Below, in pieces: positions 1 to 7,674 of a stretch of DNA of 14,815 nt; within the stretch, counting starts at the first letter, position 1, and each line of letters begins with the position of its first letter. The stretch is from Burkholderiaceae bacterium. Its GTDB lineage: Bacteria > Pseudomonadota > Gammaproteobacteria > Burkholderiales > Burkholderiaceae_C. Both the position numbers and the translations under genes were made by a program. The stretch lies in contig JALRFN010000063.1 in the NCBI GenBank assembly GCA_023268425.1, positions 1 through 14,815 on the forward strand, read 5' to 3'. Below the pieces are notes generated by a model that searched no databases, was not told the DNA's origin, and worked only from the letters and a program-made list of their open reading frames with translations.

Positions 1-210
1 GCCAATATGGCCAAGTACCTCGCCGCCAAAGCGTCGTGGGAAGCCGCCAACGTGTGTTTGCAAACCCATGGCGGTTTTGGTTTGGCGTGTGAGTACGACA
101 TCGAGCGCAAGTTCCGCGAGACCCGCCTGTATCAAGTCGCCCCGATTTCGACCAACTTGATTTACAGCTACGTCGCCGAGCACGTCTTGGGCTTGCCGCG
201 TTCGTTCTAA
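1..210 (+). CDS. Acyl-CoA dehydrogenase, C-terminal fragment (5' end outside window)
   Basis: The reading frame is open from base 1 and ends in TAA at 208-210, so only about the last 69 residues are present. The segment QTHGGFGLACEYDIERKFRE matches the C-terminal helical domain of FAD-dependent acyl-CoA dehydrogenases, which desaturate acyl-CoA thioesters at alpha,beta and pass electrons to ETF. Aligned to the family, the place where medium-chain enzymes carry the catalytic Glu (YEGT) reads VAPIS here. The base is therefore either elsewhere, as in isovaleryl-CoA dehydrogenase, or the substrate class differs. It could act in the alicyclic acid pathway encoded downstream, for example on pimelyl-CoA, but it lies on the opposite strand and that link is only inferred. 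The family call is confident; the substrate is unknown. Confidence 0.9.
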   Translation, partial: ANMAKYLAAKASWEAANVCLQTHGGFGLACEYDIERKFRETRLYQVAPISTNLIYSYVAEHVLGLPRSF

Positions 211-252
211 ACTCAGCGTTGCTGGGCGCATGGGGCGCTCTTGGAGTGCGTC

Positions 253-831
253 ATGCGATTGAAAAAGAGGGCTTGGCTGTTGGCGTGGTTGGCTGTGGCC
301 GGTGTGGGAAGCGCACTGGCCCAGCAACACGACGAAGAAATGATGCGCAAGCACCACATGGCCGCAGGCAGCCACGGCGACGCGGGCAACGCAGGTTCAG
401 CCGGCCATGCCGGCGACCGTGGCAACGCGGGTGGGCACGGCCACCACATGGCTACGCAGCCTGACTTGCGCGTTTGGGTCAAATACCCCAACGCGCTGCG
501 CCAACACACCTTGGCCAGCATGCGCCAACACCTGGAAACCGTGCAGGCCATCCAAGCCGCACTGTCCCAAAGTCAGTTCGATGCGGCAGCGGACTTGGCC
601 GAGCAACACCTGGGCATGAGTTCTTTGCACGACCACAAAGCGAGCGAAAACGCACAATACATGCCGCCCGAAATGGCGCGCCTGGGCACAGAGATGCACC
701 GCGCGGCGAGCCAGTTTGCCGTGGCCGCTCGAGACGCCAGCGTCAGCGGTGACTTGAAAACCACACTGGCAGCGCTGTCCAAGGTGACGGCGCAGTGCGT
801 GGCCTGCCACTCGGCGTACCGCCTGCATTGA
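253..831 (+). CDS. Exported class II cytochrome c (c'/c556-like) with His/Gly-rich linker
   Basis: I start it at ATG 253 (192 aa) rather than the in-frame TTG 241 because GGAG at 243-246 sits 6 bases ahead. Residues 1-23 form a Sec signal peptide (MRLKKR, hydrophobic core, cleavage after ALA), so the protein is periplasmic. Residues 24-70 are low-complexity, with eight His, four Met and repeated G-x-A-G units. Residues 71-192 look like the four-helix bundle of class II cytochromes c, and the single heme motif C182-V-A-C185-H186 near the C-terminus followed by YR is typical of that class. The likely role is periplasmic electron transfer or small-ligand binding; no partner is encoded nearby. 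It lies 42 bases after the dehydrogenase fragment and may be separately transcribed. The family is confident, the exact role unknown. Confidence 0.85.
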   Translation: MRLKKRAWLLAWLAVAGVGSALAQQHDEEMMRKHHMAAGSHGDAGNAGSAGHAGDRGNAGGHGHHMATQPDLRVWVKYPNALRQHTLASMRQHLETVQAIQAALSQSQFDAAADLAEQHLGMSSLHDHKASENAQYMPPEMARLGTEMHRAASQFAVAARDASVSGDLKTTLAALSKVTAQCVACHSAYRLH

Positions 832-1033
832 CCCTAAAACCGGCAGTTAATCGCTCAATTTCGCTGATCAAGCCCATGAATACAGGCCTGCTTGAGCACG
901 ATGCGGCTCACCTGATGGGTGACGTCGCTATGCGCCCCATTGAGCAGCCCTGGAACGTGCTGGCCGCGTCGTCACGCCTTGCCGGCTCATCCCAGGACCG
1001 CCCATTGGGGCGCATCCAAGCGCCGGATTGAGG

Positions 1034-1058
1034 TTGAAGCGCGGGTTTACGCGCTCAA
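1034..1058 (-). repeat. Inverted repeat at the end of the ligase gene
   Basis: A nine-pair stem with one bulged base (TTGAAGCGCG at 1034-1043, CGCGCTCAA at 1050-1058) straddles the ligase stop codon at 1047-1049. No T-tract follows on the minus strand, so it is at best a non-canonical transcription end or an mRNA 3' stabilising hairpin. The rest of the 215-base gap between the convergent genes (832-1046) contains no gene that I can support. It holds only short inverted repeats such as TCAAGC/GCTTGA at 868-873 and 890-895. Confidence 0.3.
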
Positions 1059-2684
1059 ACCCAAATCGTGCAGCAACCGCTCGCGCAGCTGCCGCTTGAG
1101 CACCTTGCCATTGGGGTTGCGCGGAAGCAGGCTGCTTGACCACGTGACCGATTCGGGCACCTTGTAATCGGCCAGCGCTTGCGCGCAATGCGTCTGGATG
1201 TCGCTCACGCTGAGTTGCACATGTGGTGCGTGGATGAACACGTGCACACGCTCACCCAACACCGGACAGGGCTTGGCCACCACAGCGGCTTCCAGCACGC
1301 CCGCTAAGCCCATCAAGTGGTTTTCCACTTCGACGCTGTAAATCTTGTAGCCGCCCCGGTTGAGCATGTCTTTTTTGCGGTCAAAGACACGCACAAAGCC
1401 TTGGGCGTCCATGCTGCCCAAATCGCCCGAGTGCCACCAGCCAGCGGTGAACTCTTTGGCCGTAGCGGCCGGGTTGTCCCAATAGCCTTTGACCACCATG
1501 GGGCCGCTGATCCAAATTTCGCCCACCTCTCCCGGGGGCAACTCGCGCCCCTCGTCGTCCATGACCGCCACCCGCGCACAGGGCAGGGGCACACCCACGC
1601 TGTCGATGTGCGCGCGGGTCAAGCCAGGCGGCATGGTGGTCGTGGGTGACGTGGTTTCTGTGGCGCCGTAGGTGTTGAGCAGCACCAATCTCGGCAAAGC
1701 CTGCGCCATGGCGTCGATGGTGCTCACCGGCATGGGCGCCCCCCCATAGCCACCCACACGCCAGGCCGACAAATCGGTTCGCGCAAATTCGGCTTGCATG
1801 AGCAGCAACTTGTACATCGCGGGCACCATCAGCGTGTGCGTCATGCCTTCACGAGCCGCCAAAGCCAGAAAGTCAGCCGCTTTGAACTCGCGTTGGATGA
1901 TGATGGTGCCTGCGACCGAAACCATGGTGGCGATGTTGGCAATCAAGCCCGTCACGTGACTGGCCGGCACAGCCAGCAGCGTGCGGTCTTGGGCACTGAG
2001 GCCCATGGTGCAAGCGAAGTGCATGCACGAGTGCACGATGTTGACGTGCGTCAGCATGGCACCCTTGGGCTTGCCGGTGGTGCCACTGGTGTAGAGGATG
2101 GTGGCGACATCTTCCGACCCAACTGGGTGCGCCTCGGTCATCCCTGGGGCGGTCTGATGGCCTGTCACAGGGGCGGGTGTGGCGTTCGCTGCGAGGCTGC
2201 GCGCATCGTCGACGTTGAAGCGCTGGCGCAGCGACGGCACCTGGGCCGCATCGGGCAAACGCGCCCACAAGCTGACTTCGGTGCAGATCGCTGCGGCTTG
2301 GCATTGCGCGATGGCATAGGCCACACCGTCGCTGCTTTCGCGGATGCTGACCGGCACCGCCACGGCACCGCGCCACAACACGGCCAACCACCACAGCACA
2401 AATTCATGGCGATTGGACAGCCAAATCACCACCCGGTCTCCCGGGTTGATCTCACGCGTCGCCAGCAAAGTCGCCAACTGCAACACGCGCTCGCCCACTT
2501 GGGTCCAAGTCAGCCGTGTGTCGCCATCCACGATCGCCACCCCTTCGCCATGCGACAGCAGCGCGTTGTGCAACAAAGCACTGACGTGTGGGGCGCGCTG
2601 TGCAAAGGCATGGACAAGGCGGTCACCGAAAAACGCCTCGCGGCGCATGGGCGGAATCGCGTGCTCGGACCAAAACGGGTTCAT
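1047..2684 (-). CDS. AMP-forming acyl-CoA ligase (candidate cyclohexanecarboxylate/aromatic acid-CoA ligase)
   Basis: A 545-residue member of the ANL superfamily, which activates a carboxylic acid with ATP to an acyl-adenylate and transfers it to CoA in the cytoplasm. Motifs visible in order are the phosphate loop YTSGTTGKPKG (198-208), YGATET (339-344), HSGD (418-421), DRKKD (435-439, hinge) and NPNGK with the catalytic Lys at 527. Full length is normal for the family. The ATG overlaps the livF stop as ATGA, so it is translationally coupled as the last gene of the transporter operon. By context it should activate the imported acid, filling the role of aliA in the Rhodopseudomonas palustris bad/ali cluster. 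The N-terminal region does not look clearly like AliA to me, so I give no symbol; an aromatic acid or fatty acid substrate is also possible. Confidence 0.88.
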   Translation of the reverse strand: MNPFWSEHAIPPMRREAFFGDRLVHAFAQRAPHVSALLHNALLSHGEGVAIVDGDTRLTWTQVGERVLQLATLLATREINPGDRVVIWLSNRHEFVLWWLAVLWRGAVAVPVSIRESSDGVAYAIAQCQAAAICTEVSLWARLPDAAQVPSLRQRFNVDDARSLAANATPAPVTGHQTAPGMTEAHPVGSEDVATILYTSGTTGKPKGAMLTHVNIVHSCMHFACTMGLSAQDRTLLAVPASHVTGLIANIATMVSVAGTIIIQREFKAADFLALAAREGMTHTLMVPAMYKLLLMQAEFARTDLSAWRVGGYGGAPMPVSTIDAMAQALPRLVLLNTYGATETTSPTTTMPPGLTRAHIDSVGVPLPCARVAVMDDEGRELPPGEVGEIWISGPMVVKGYWDNPAATAKEFTAGWWHSGDLGSMDAQGFVRVFDRKKDMLNRGGYKIYSVEVENHLMGLAGVLEAAVVAKPCPVLGERVHVFIHAPHVQLSVSDIQTHCAQALADYKVPESVTWSSSLLPRNPNGKVLKRQLRERLLHDLGLSA

Positions 2685-3340
2685 GTGGTGCTGGGGTCTG
2701 ACAAGACGTTGGCGCCGCGCTCGATGACCACCTCTTGGTCCAACATGGATGCAGCGTGGTTGAGTTCTGACTGGGCAATCACCACCGTCATGTCCGATCC
2801 GCGCAGACCAAAAATCACCTCCGACAGGCGTTGCGACAATGCTGGCGCTACCCCCTCGAAGGGCTCATCCAGCAGCAGCAAATCGGTGCCAACGGCCACT
2901 GCTCGGGCCAAGGCCACCAGCTTTTGTTGCCCCCCTGACAACAACAAGGCTCGGCGGTCTTTCATGGCTTCCAACTCGGGCAGGATGCTGTAGACGCGAT
3001 TGAGTCGCTCGCTGGGCTTCAGTCGCTGAGAAACCCACAGTGGCACGCAAATGTTTTCCTCTACCGTGAGCTCGGGCACCAAACCCCGGTCCTCCGGCAT
3101 GTAGCCAATGCCCAGACCGGCGCGCGCGTGGCGCTGCAGGTGAGCCAATGAGTGGCCTTGCCAACTCAATTGGCCTTGTGATGGCTCGAGGTGCCCCATG
3201 ATGGTGCGCAACAGCGAGGTCTTTCCGGCACCATTTCGTCCGACGAGCCCGACCATTTGCCCAGTCGCCACCTGCATGGAAAAGCCCCGCAACACGGTCA
3301 CCGCCGAGATGTTCACGTGGAGTTGTTCGATGTTCAGCAT
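2681..3340 (-). CDS. livF: Liv-type ABC transporter ATPase, LivF-like
   Basis: A 219-residue cytoplasmic ATPase subunit of the hydrophobic amino acid transporter (HAAT) family. Walker A is GRNGAGKT (34-41), the signature is LSGGQ (134-138), and Walker B is LLLLDEP (154-160) followed by FEGVAP, a LivF hallmark. GGGAG seven bases before ATG 3340 supports the start, and the gene overlaps the end of livG by 7 bases. It is about 15 residues shorter than typical LivF proteins, lacking the usual C-terminal tail. After Walker B, the IAQSE segment replaces the VEQN usually seen in LivF. It should pair with the LivG-like ATPase to drive import of the ligand captured by the binding protein encoded at 6118-7413, probably an organic acid given the catabolic context. 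Confidence 0.9.
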   Translation of the reverse strand: MLNIEQLHVNISAVTVLRGFSMQVATGQMVGLVGRNGAGKTSLLRTIMGHLEPSQGQLSWQGHSLAHLQRHARAGLGIGYMPEDRGLVPELTVEENICVPLWVSQRLKPSERLNRVYSILPELEAMKDRRALLLSGGQQKLVALARAVAVGTDLLLLDEPFEGVAPALSQRLSEVIFGLRGSDMTVVIAQSELNHAASMLDQEVVIERGANVLSDPSTT

Positions 3341-4110
3341 GCGGCAACTCCCAATGCGACGGCGTGTCCGGTGACATGTTGTTTGACCAAGTCATCGGCC
3401 AAGACCTCGCTTGGCGGACCATCAGCGATCACGTTGCCGCTGTAAAACGCTGCGATGCGGTCTGCGTAACGCAAGACGATGTCCATGTCGTGTTCAACAA
3501 AGAGCACCGTGACGTCACTGCCGTCCAGGGCGGTCTGTATGGTGTCCATCATTGGGTACTTTTCCGCGACCGATACCCCACTGGTGGGTTCGTCCAGCAA
3601 CAACAGCTTGGGTTGCCCGGTCATGGCCATGGCAATGTCCAACAACTTGCGCACACCTCCCGGCAATTCTGCAACCTTGCGTTGGGCGTGCTGGGCCAAG
3701 TCGAAGCGTTGCAACAAATCCATGGCGCGCCCCAGCCGTTCGCTGGATTGAGCGGGCTGCCAAAAAGACAGGCGTGGTTCACCACATGCCATGGCTACCA
3801 ACATGTTCTCCAACGCCGTCATCTCCAGTGCCAATTGCGGGATTTGAAACGAGCGCGAGACGCCTTTGCGGGTGATTTGGCGCGGTCCCAGCCGGGTGAT
3901 GTCCTCGCCATCCAGCCAAATTTGACCGCTGTCGGGTTTGAGGTATCCGGTCACCATGTTGACAAACGTGGTCTTGCCGGCGCCGTTGGAACCAATCAGG
4001 CTGAGCTTTTGACCACGCGGCACATTGATGTTGATTTGATCGGCCGCCACCACCGCGCCAAAGGCTTTGGCCAGGCCACGCGCCGACAACAAAGGCTGTT
4101 GTGTGTTCAT
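3334..4110 (-). CDS. livG: Liv-type ABC transporter ATPase, LivG-like
   Basis: I start at ATG 4110 (258 aa), not the upstream in-frame start at 4143. ATG 4110 overlaps the livM stop as ATGA and has GGAG five bases ahead. Walker A is GSNGAGKT (40-47), Walker B LLLLDEP (169-175) and the H-loop FVEHD with His 207. The ABC signature is degenerate, LPGGV (149-153) instead of LSGGQ, a departure also seen to varying degree in LivG proteins. The SFQIPQL segment (87-93) and the placement between permease and LivF genes fit LivG. It couples ATP hydrolysis to transport through LivH/LivM at the inner membrane. The substrate is not readable from an ATPase; the operon suggests an acid later activated by the ligase. 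Confidence 0.92.
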   Translation of the reverse strand: MNTQQPLLSARGLAKAFGAVVAADQININVPRGQKLSLIGSNGAGKTTFVNMVTGYLKPDSGQIWLDGEDITRLGPRQITRKGVSRSFQIPQLALEMTALENMLVAMACGEPRLSFWQPAQSSERLGRAMDLLQRFDLAQHAQRKVAELPGGVRKLLDIAMAMTGQPKLLLLDEPTSGVSVAEKYPMMDTIQTALDGSDVTVLFVEHDMDIVLRYADRIAAFYSGNVIADGPPSEVLADDLVKQHVTGHAVALGVAAC

Positions 4111-5057
4111 CTTGACTCCGAGGCGCTTGAGCGCTTTTGCCACAGCGAGCCCAAGCCCTGCGGCAAGAACCGAATGACGACAAGCAAGAACAGGCCCATC
4201 GCCATTTGCCAGGTGTTGGGGAAGTACAGGTTAGAGAAAGAGCGCACGATTTCAACCAGCAAAGAGCCGACAAACACAGCGACGGTGCTGTGGTAGCCCC
4301 CCAAAATGGCGACAAAGACAAATTCGCCCGAAGTCGTCCAGTAACTGAAATTGGGCTCGATGTGTCCCAGCGCCAGCACCGTGAGTGCGCCCCCCAAGCC
4401 GCCCAAGGCTGCAGCGATCAGGTAGTTGACGGTGATGGCTTGGCTGACCGACGCGCCCAGATACTCCACCCGCAACTCGGCTTCACGCACGGCCAAAGAG
4501 ACCAAGCCGCGCACCGATTGCACATAAATGCGCGAAAGGGTCACGGCGACGCCCACCACCGCCGCGGCCAGTTCGTAGAGCATCCAGTTGGCGCGCTCCG
4601 CGGTAACTTCCATGCCCAGCAGAGTGGGGCGGCTGACGTTGAAGCCGTCTGAACCGCCAAGGCTTTCGGTCTTGACCAAAATCCCATAAAGCACCATGGA
4701 AATGGCCAAGCTCAGCATGGCAAAAAAGATGCCTCGATAGCGCGAGAGCAGAGGCGCAAACGGCGCCGCGACCGCGCAGGCCGCAAGCCCGCCCCCCAAA
4801 GTCAACACCAGCGCGTCGGTCACGCCCCACATGTTGGCCATGAAGGCGGTGGTGTAGCCGCCCAGCGCGAAGACAAAACCCTGGCCAAACGAGACCACAC
4901 CGCTGCGCATCAGGATCACAATGCCCAGCGAGACTAGGCCGTGTGACATGGCCATGGTGCACAGAAACAAAGTCCACTTGGGCAGCACCCAACCCAGGGC
5001 CATCAAGGCCAAGGTCGACAGCAAACCCACCACAAGAATGTGAGCATGTGAGCGCAT
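4107..5057 (-). CDS. livM: Liv-type ABC transporter permease, LivM-like
   Basis: A 316-residue very hydrophobic inner-membrane permease. Features typical of LivM are RSGVVSFGQGFVFALGGYT (about residues 51-69), the cytoplasmic loop with REAELRVEYLGASV (about 189-202), and GGLGGALTVLALGHIEPNF near 218-236. The start codon overlaps the livH stop as TGATG, and AAGGA lies about seven bases upstream, so it is translationally coupled. It would form the translocation channel with the LivH-like subunit. Length and topology are ordinary for the family. Substrate specificity is inferred from the neighbours only. Confidence 0.92.
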   Translation of the reverse strand: MRSHAHILVVGLLSTLALMALGWVLPKWTLFLCTMAMSHGLVSLGIVILMRSGVVSFGQGFVFALGGYTTAFMANMWGVTDALVLTLGGGLAACAVAAPFAPLLSRYRGIFFAMLSLAISMVLYGILVKTESLGGSDGFNVSRPTLLGMEVTAERANWMLYELAAAVVGVAVTLSRIYVQSVRGLVSLAVREAELRVEYLGASVSQAITVNYLIAAALGGLGGALTVLALGHIEPNFSYWTTSGEFVFVAILGGYHSTVAVFVGSLLVEIVRSFSNLYFPNTWQMAMGLFLLVVIRFLPQGLGSLWQKRSSASESR

Positions 5058-5950
5058 CAGATTTTCCTTGCCTGTGCACGTTGAAACAGACCTTCTGGGC
5101 GGAAGATCAACACGATGGACATGGCCGCGTACACGCTGAACAACTCGGCAGCGGGCCAGGTGTGTACAGCAGCAGCGCGTGCCAGGCCCACAATCAGTGC
5201 CCCAATGGCCGCGCCTTCAATGCTGCCCAGACCGCCAATGATCACCACCGCAAAAGACACGATGATCACGCCACTGGACAAGCCGGGTTGCACCGAAATC
5301 ATGGGGGCGGTGAGGGCGCCAGCCAAGGCCGCCAAAAAGATGCCGAACATGAACGCGAAGGTGTAAACCCTCGACACATTCACCCCCATGCTCGAGGCCA
5401 CTTCGTCGCTGTGAATCACAGCCAGCACCACTTTGCCCATGGTGGTGCGGTTCAGTCCCCACCACACGGCCAAGCCGCAGGCGAGGGCAAACACCACCAG
5501 CATGAGGTCGTACCCGACGTAAAACAAGGAGCCAAACTCGATGTTGCCGAACATGCCGTAAGGCTCTGAGACGTAGTACGGCGTGGGGCCCCATAGCAGC
5601 TTGGTGGCGTCCTCGAGAATCAAGAAGAGGGCATAGGTCACCAAGACCAGCAAGACTTCGTCTCGGCCGTAGAACACGCGCAAGAGGCCGCGCTCGGTCA
5701 GAGGGGCCAGCAGGGCTGCAACCGCCACACCAGCCATCAGCATGGCCACCAGCGACCACTCTGGCGCCATTTCCATGCTGGTGAACCAACCCACCAAGCT
5801 GGCCGCGGCGTATGCACCCACGGCATAAAAGCTGCCGTGCGCAATGTTGAGAATTTTTAAAACCCCAAAAATCAGGGTCAGGCCTAAGGCCACAATGAAC
5901 AGCCACGACGCGTAGATCACGCCGTCGGCGAATATGGTCAGCGCCAGCAT
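5057..5950 (-). CDS. livH: Liv-type ABC transporter permease, LivH-like
   Basis: I choose ATG 5950 (297 aa) over the upstream in-frame start at 5989 because GGGAG stands five bases ahead and the resulting N-terminus (MLALTIFADGVIYASWLF) begins directly in a membrane segment, as in LivH. The motif LIFGVLKILNIAHGSFYAVG near residues 26-45 is a strong family marker, and GGLGSIEGAAIGALIVG near the C-terminus is the coupling region. It is the first permease gene of the operon, 167 bases after the binding-protein gene, with a hairpin in between. It works in the inner membrane with LivM and the two ATPases. Confidence 0.93.
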   Translation of the reverse strand: MLALTIFADGVIYASWLFIVALGLTLIFGVLKILNIAHGSFYAVGAYAAASLVGWFTSMEMAPEWSLVAMLMAGVAVAALLAPLTERGLLRVFYGRDEVLLVLVTYALFLILEDATKLLWGPTPYYVSEPYGMFGNIEFGSLFYVGYDLMLVVFALACGLAVWWGLNRTTMGKVVLAVIHSDEVASSMGVNVSRVYTFAFMFGIFLAALAGALTAPMISVQPGLSSGVIIVSFAVVIIGGLGSIEGAAIGALIVGLARAAAVHTWPAAELFSVYAAMSIVLIFRPEGLFQRAQARKI

Positions 5951-6069
5951 GGCAACTCCCGATCGCTGCCCCGGCTCGAGCCTGGGCAACGCTTCAGATT
6001 GATGTTTCAGCCCCGTAGGGCCTCACCAAGCGCTGGGGCCGCCTTGCGTAACCCCATCTCCATCGGCCA

Positions 6070-6098
6070 TAGGCCTGCGCGATGCGCACGCAGGCCTA
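6070..6098 (-). repeat. Perfect 10-bp stem-loop between binding-protein and permease genes
   Basis: TAGGCCTGCG (6070-6079) and CGCAGGCCTA (6089-6098) form a perfect stem with a nine-base loop, 19 bases after the stop codon of the substrate-binding protein gene. No T-tract follows on the minus strand, so it is not a standard terminator. A hairpin here commonly protects the upstream mRNA or lowers transcription into downstream genes, giving more binding protein than membrane subunits; that role is inferred. The remainder of the 5951-6117 gap shows no gene. Confidence 0.6.
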
Positions 6099-6117
6099 CG
6101 TCAGACTCATGAGAGCG

Positions 6118-7413
6118 TCAGCACTTGGCGCCCTTGAAGCCACTCTTGATCCAGTCTTCGGACTTCATATCCGAGGGCGGGTTCACGCAAGAGGCAGGGA
6201 AGCGCTCAATGTCGACCAACTCCACGCGCTTGGTTTTTTCGCTGTATTGGGTGCGACCAATCGCTGTGTCCTGAATGGCTTGGTGGCCGTTGGCGTTGAC
6301 CATTTGGATGGTGCCGGCAGGAGACTCCCAAGACGAACCCTTGAGCGCAGCCGCCAACTGTTCGGAATTGGGTTTTTTGCCTCCGTTGGCCGCCATGGCC
6401 TTTTCGGTCGCCAGCTTCAGGCCCAACAGTGCTTGCGCCATGCGGTAGGGCGCTTGAACGGGGTAGACGTTGTACTTTTTCTCGTACGACGAGAACCACC
6501 AGCGGTTCAGTGCGGTGTCTGGTGACATCAGGCCATAGGCGCCACGTGCACCCAAAATGACCCCATCAGGCATTTTTTTGCCCAGACCGGGCAGCACGTG
6601 GTCGCCAGCCGAAAGCACCACTTGCGAACGCTTCATCAAGCCACGCGGCGCAGACTGAAGCATCAGAGCTTGCAAGTCGCCACCCCACATGCTGGAGTGC
6701 GTGATGCTTGCAGGTTGCGACAACAAGGCAGAAATTTCGGTGCCGTACTGGCCAGCACCAAACTTAGGCCGCAGGTCTTGACCGGTCTTGGCCTGCGGGT
6801 ACAACTGCTCCATGGTCAATTGAAAATCCTTGAGCGAGTCGTGGCCCCAAGCGTAGTCTTGGTTGATGTAGTTGACGGTGTCGACCTTGACGTTTTTGGC
6901 CTTCAGGTAGCGCCCCAAGGCAACGTTGTCCATGGTGGCGTGTGCGGCGGTGCGAAAGACGTAGTCGTAACCACGCTCTTCAAACACGCGTGGTGTGCCG
7001 CAGTCGTAGAGGATGAGGAATTTTTTCATCTCCTCAGCCACGGGCGCCACCGCCAAACAGTCACCGGAACTCACGTAACCGACCACGGCGTCGACTTTCT
7101 CGCGGTCATAAAGGTTTTTCAACTCTTGCACCTGTTTGGTCGCGCCGCCGGCCTCGTCAACGTAAATCGGTTCGATCTTCAAACCGCCAAAGCCCTTGGT
7201 GTTGTAGGGCGCAGGAGCTTGGCCTTCGTTGAACATCTCAACGAGCATCTTTGCGCCATTGACGGCGGGGATGCCAAAGCTCTCGGCCGCTTGGCCAGAC
7301 AAAAAGCTGATGATGCCCACGCGGAAGGTGTCTTCGGCGTGCGCCGCTGTGACAGCCAGTGAACAAGCGGCAGCCAATGCGGCCAGTTTTGGGTTGAAGC
7401 GAACGCGACTCAT
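6118..7413 (-). CDS. Periplasmic substrate-binding protein of Liv-type (HAAT) ABC transporter
   Basis: I start at ATG 7413 (431 aa) because GGAGA lies eight bases upstream and residues 1-26 then make a clean Sec signal peptide with cleavage after AHA; the in-frame start at 7470 would bury it. The mature protein starts EDTFRVGIISFLSGQAA, the opening strand and ligand loop of type 1 periplasmic binding proteins. Further family features are YVDEAGG and VDAVVGYVSSGDCLAVAPV, the place where the leucine-binding family touches ligand. It binds a solute in the periplasm and delivers it to the LivH/LivM permease. Because the operon ends in an acyl-CoA ligase and is followed upstream by alicyclic acid catabolism genes, the ligand may be cyclohexanecarboxylate, benzoate or a related acid rather than an amino acid. 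Confidence 0.9.
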   Translation of the reverse strand: MSRVRFNPKLAALAAACSLAVTAAHAEDTFRVGIISFLSGQAAESFGIPAVNGAKMLVEMFNEGQAPAPYNTKGFGGLKIEPIYVDEAGGATKQVQELKNLYDREKVDAVVGYVSSGDCLAVAPVAEEMKKFLILYDCGTPRVFEERGYDYVFRTAAHATMDNVALGRYLKAKNVKVDTVNYINQDYAWGHDSLKDFQLTMEQLYPQAKTGQDLRPKFGAGQYGTEISALLSQPASITHSSMWGGDLQALMLQSAPRGLMKRSQVVLSAGDHVLPGLGKKMPDGVILGARGAYGLMSPDTALNRWWFSSYEKKYNVYPVQAPYRMAQALLGLKLATEKAMAANGGKKPNSEQLAAALKGSSWESPAGTIQMVNANGHQAIQDTAIGRTQYSEKTKRVELVDIERFPASCVNPPSDMKSEDWIKSGFKGAKC

Positions 7414-7447
7414 GGTGTGTGTCTCCAGGATATAGGTTCTAGAACAT

Positions 7448-7464
7448 CCCGTGCGGCGCACGGG
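7448..7464 (-). repeat. Compact hairpin upstream of the binding-protein gene
   Basis: CCCGTGC (7448-7454) and GCACGGG (7458-7464) form a perfect seven-pair stem with a three-base loop, 34 bases ahead of the start codon. The 10-base palindrome GTTCTAGAAC (7436-7445) lies between it and the ribosome binding site. These may be an operator or a 5' leader structure controlling the transporter operon. I could not assign a convincing -35/-10 pair in 7414-7620. Confidence 0.4.
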
Positions 7465-7624
7465 TTGCATGCCTGCCGCAGCTGCCTGTCAGATTTGAGT
7501 CAGCGCTGCAACGGGCGCAAAGGTATGCCGGGGTGCATTCGAAACTTGTCGCTCAAGAGACGGGATGCTGTGCCAGCCGCCACCTGCGCGACAGCGCTCC
7601 TCTGTTGGTTGCAAACCCCCATGC

Positions 7625-7647
7625 AAAAAGGGGCACACGGCCCCTTT
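7625..7647 (-). terminator. Rho-independent terminator of cysK
   Basis: On the minus strand the stem AAAGGGGC / GCCCCTTT (plus-strand 7640-7647 and 7627-7634, five-base loop) runs into a stretch of five T (7629-7625), 28 bases after the cysK stop codon. Stem, small loop and T-tract are those of an intrinsic terminator. It separates cysK from the transporter operon downstream. Confidence 0.8.
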
Positions 7648-7674
7648 GTTGAAGTGGTTTAGGGGTGTGCCGCA

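Noticed and set aside
931..1014. TGCGCCCCA / TGGGGCGCA inverted repeat as a bidirectional terminator
   Set aside because: The arms are separated by 66 bases and no T-tract follows on either strand.
1794..2993. Long plus-strand open frame opposite the ligase and livF
   Set aside because: It is His/Gln/Arg-rich, has no recognisable domain and spans two well-supported minus-strand genes; a typical antisense shadow in GC-rich DNA.
6598..7362. Plus-strand 254-codon open frame opposite the binding-protein gene
   Set aside because: Composition and position show it to be the antisense shadow of a clear periplasmic binding protein.
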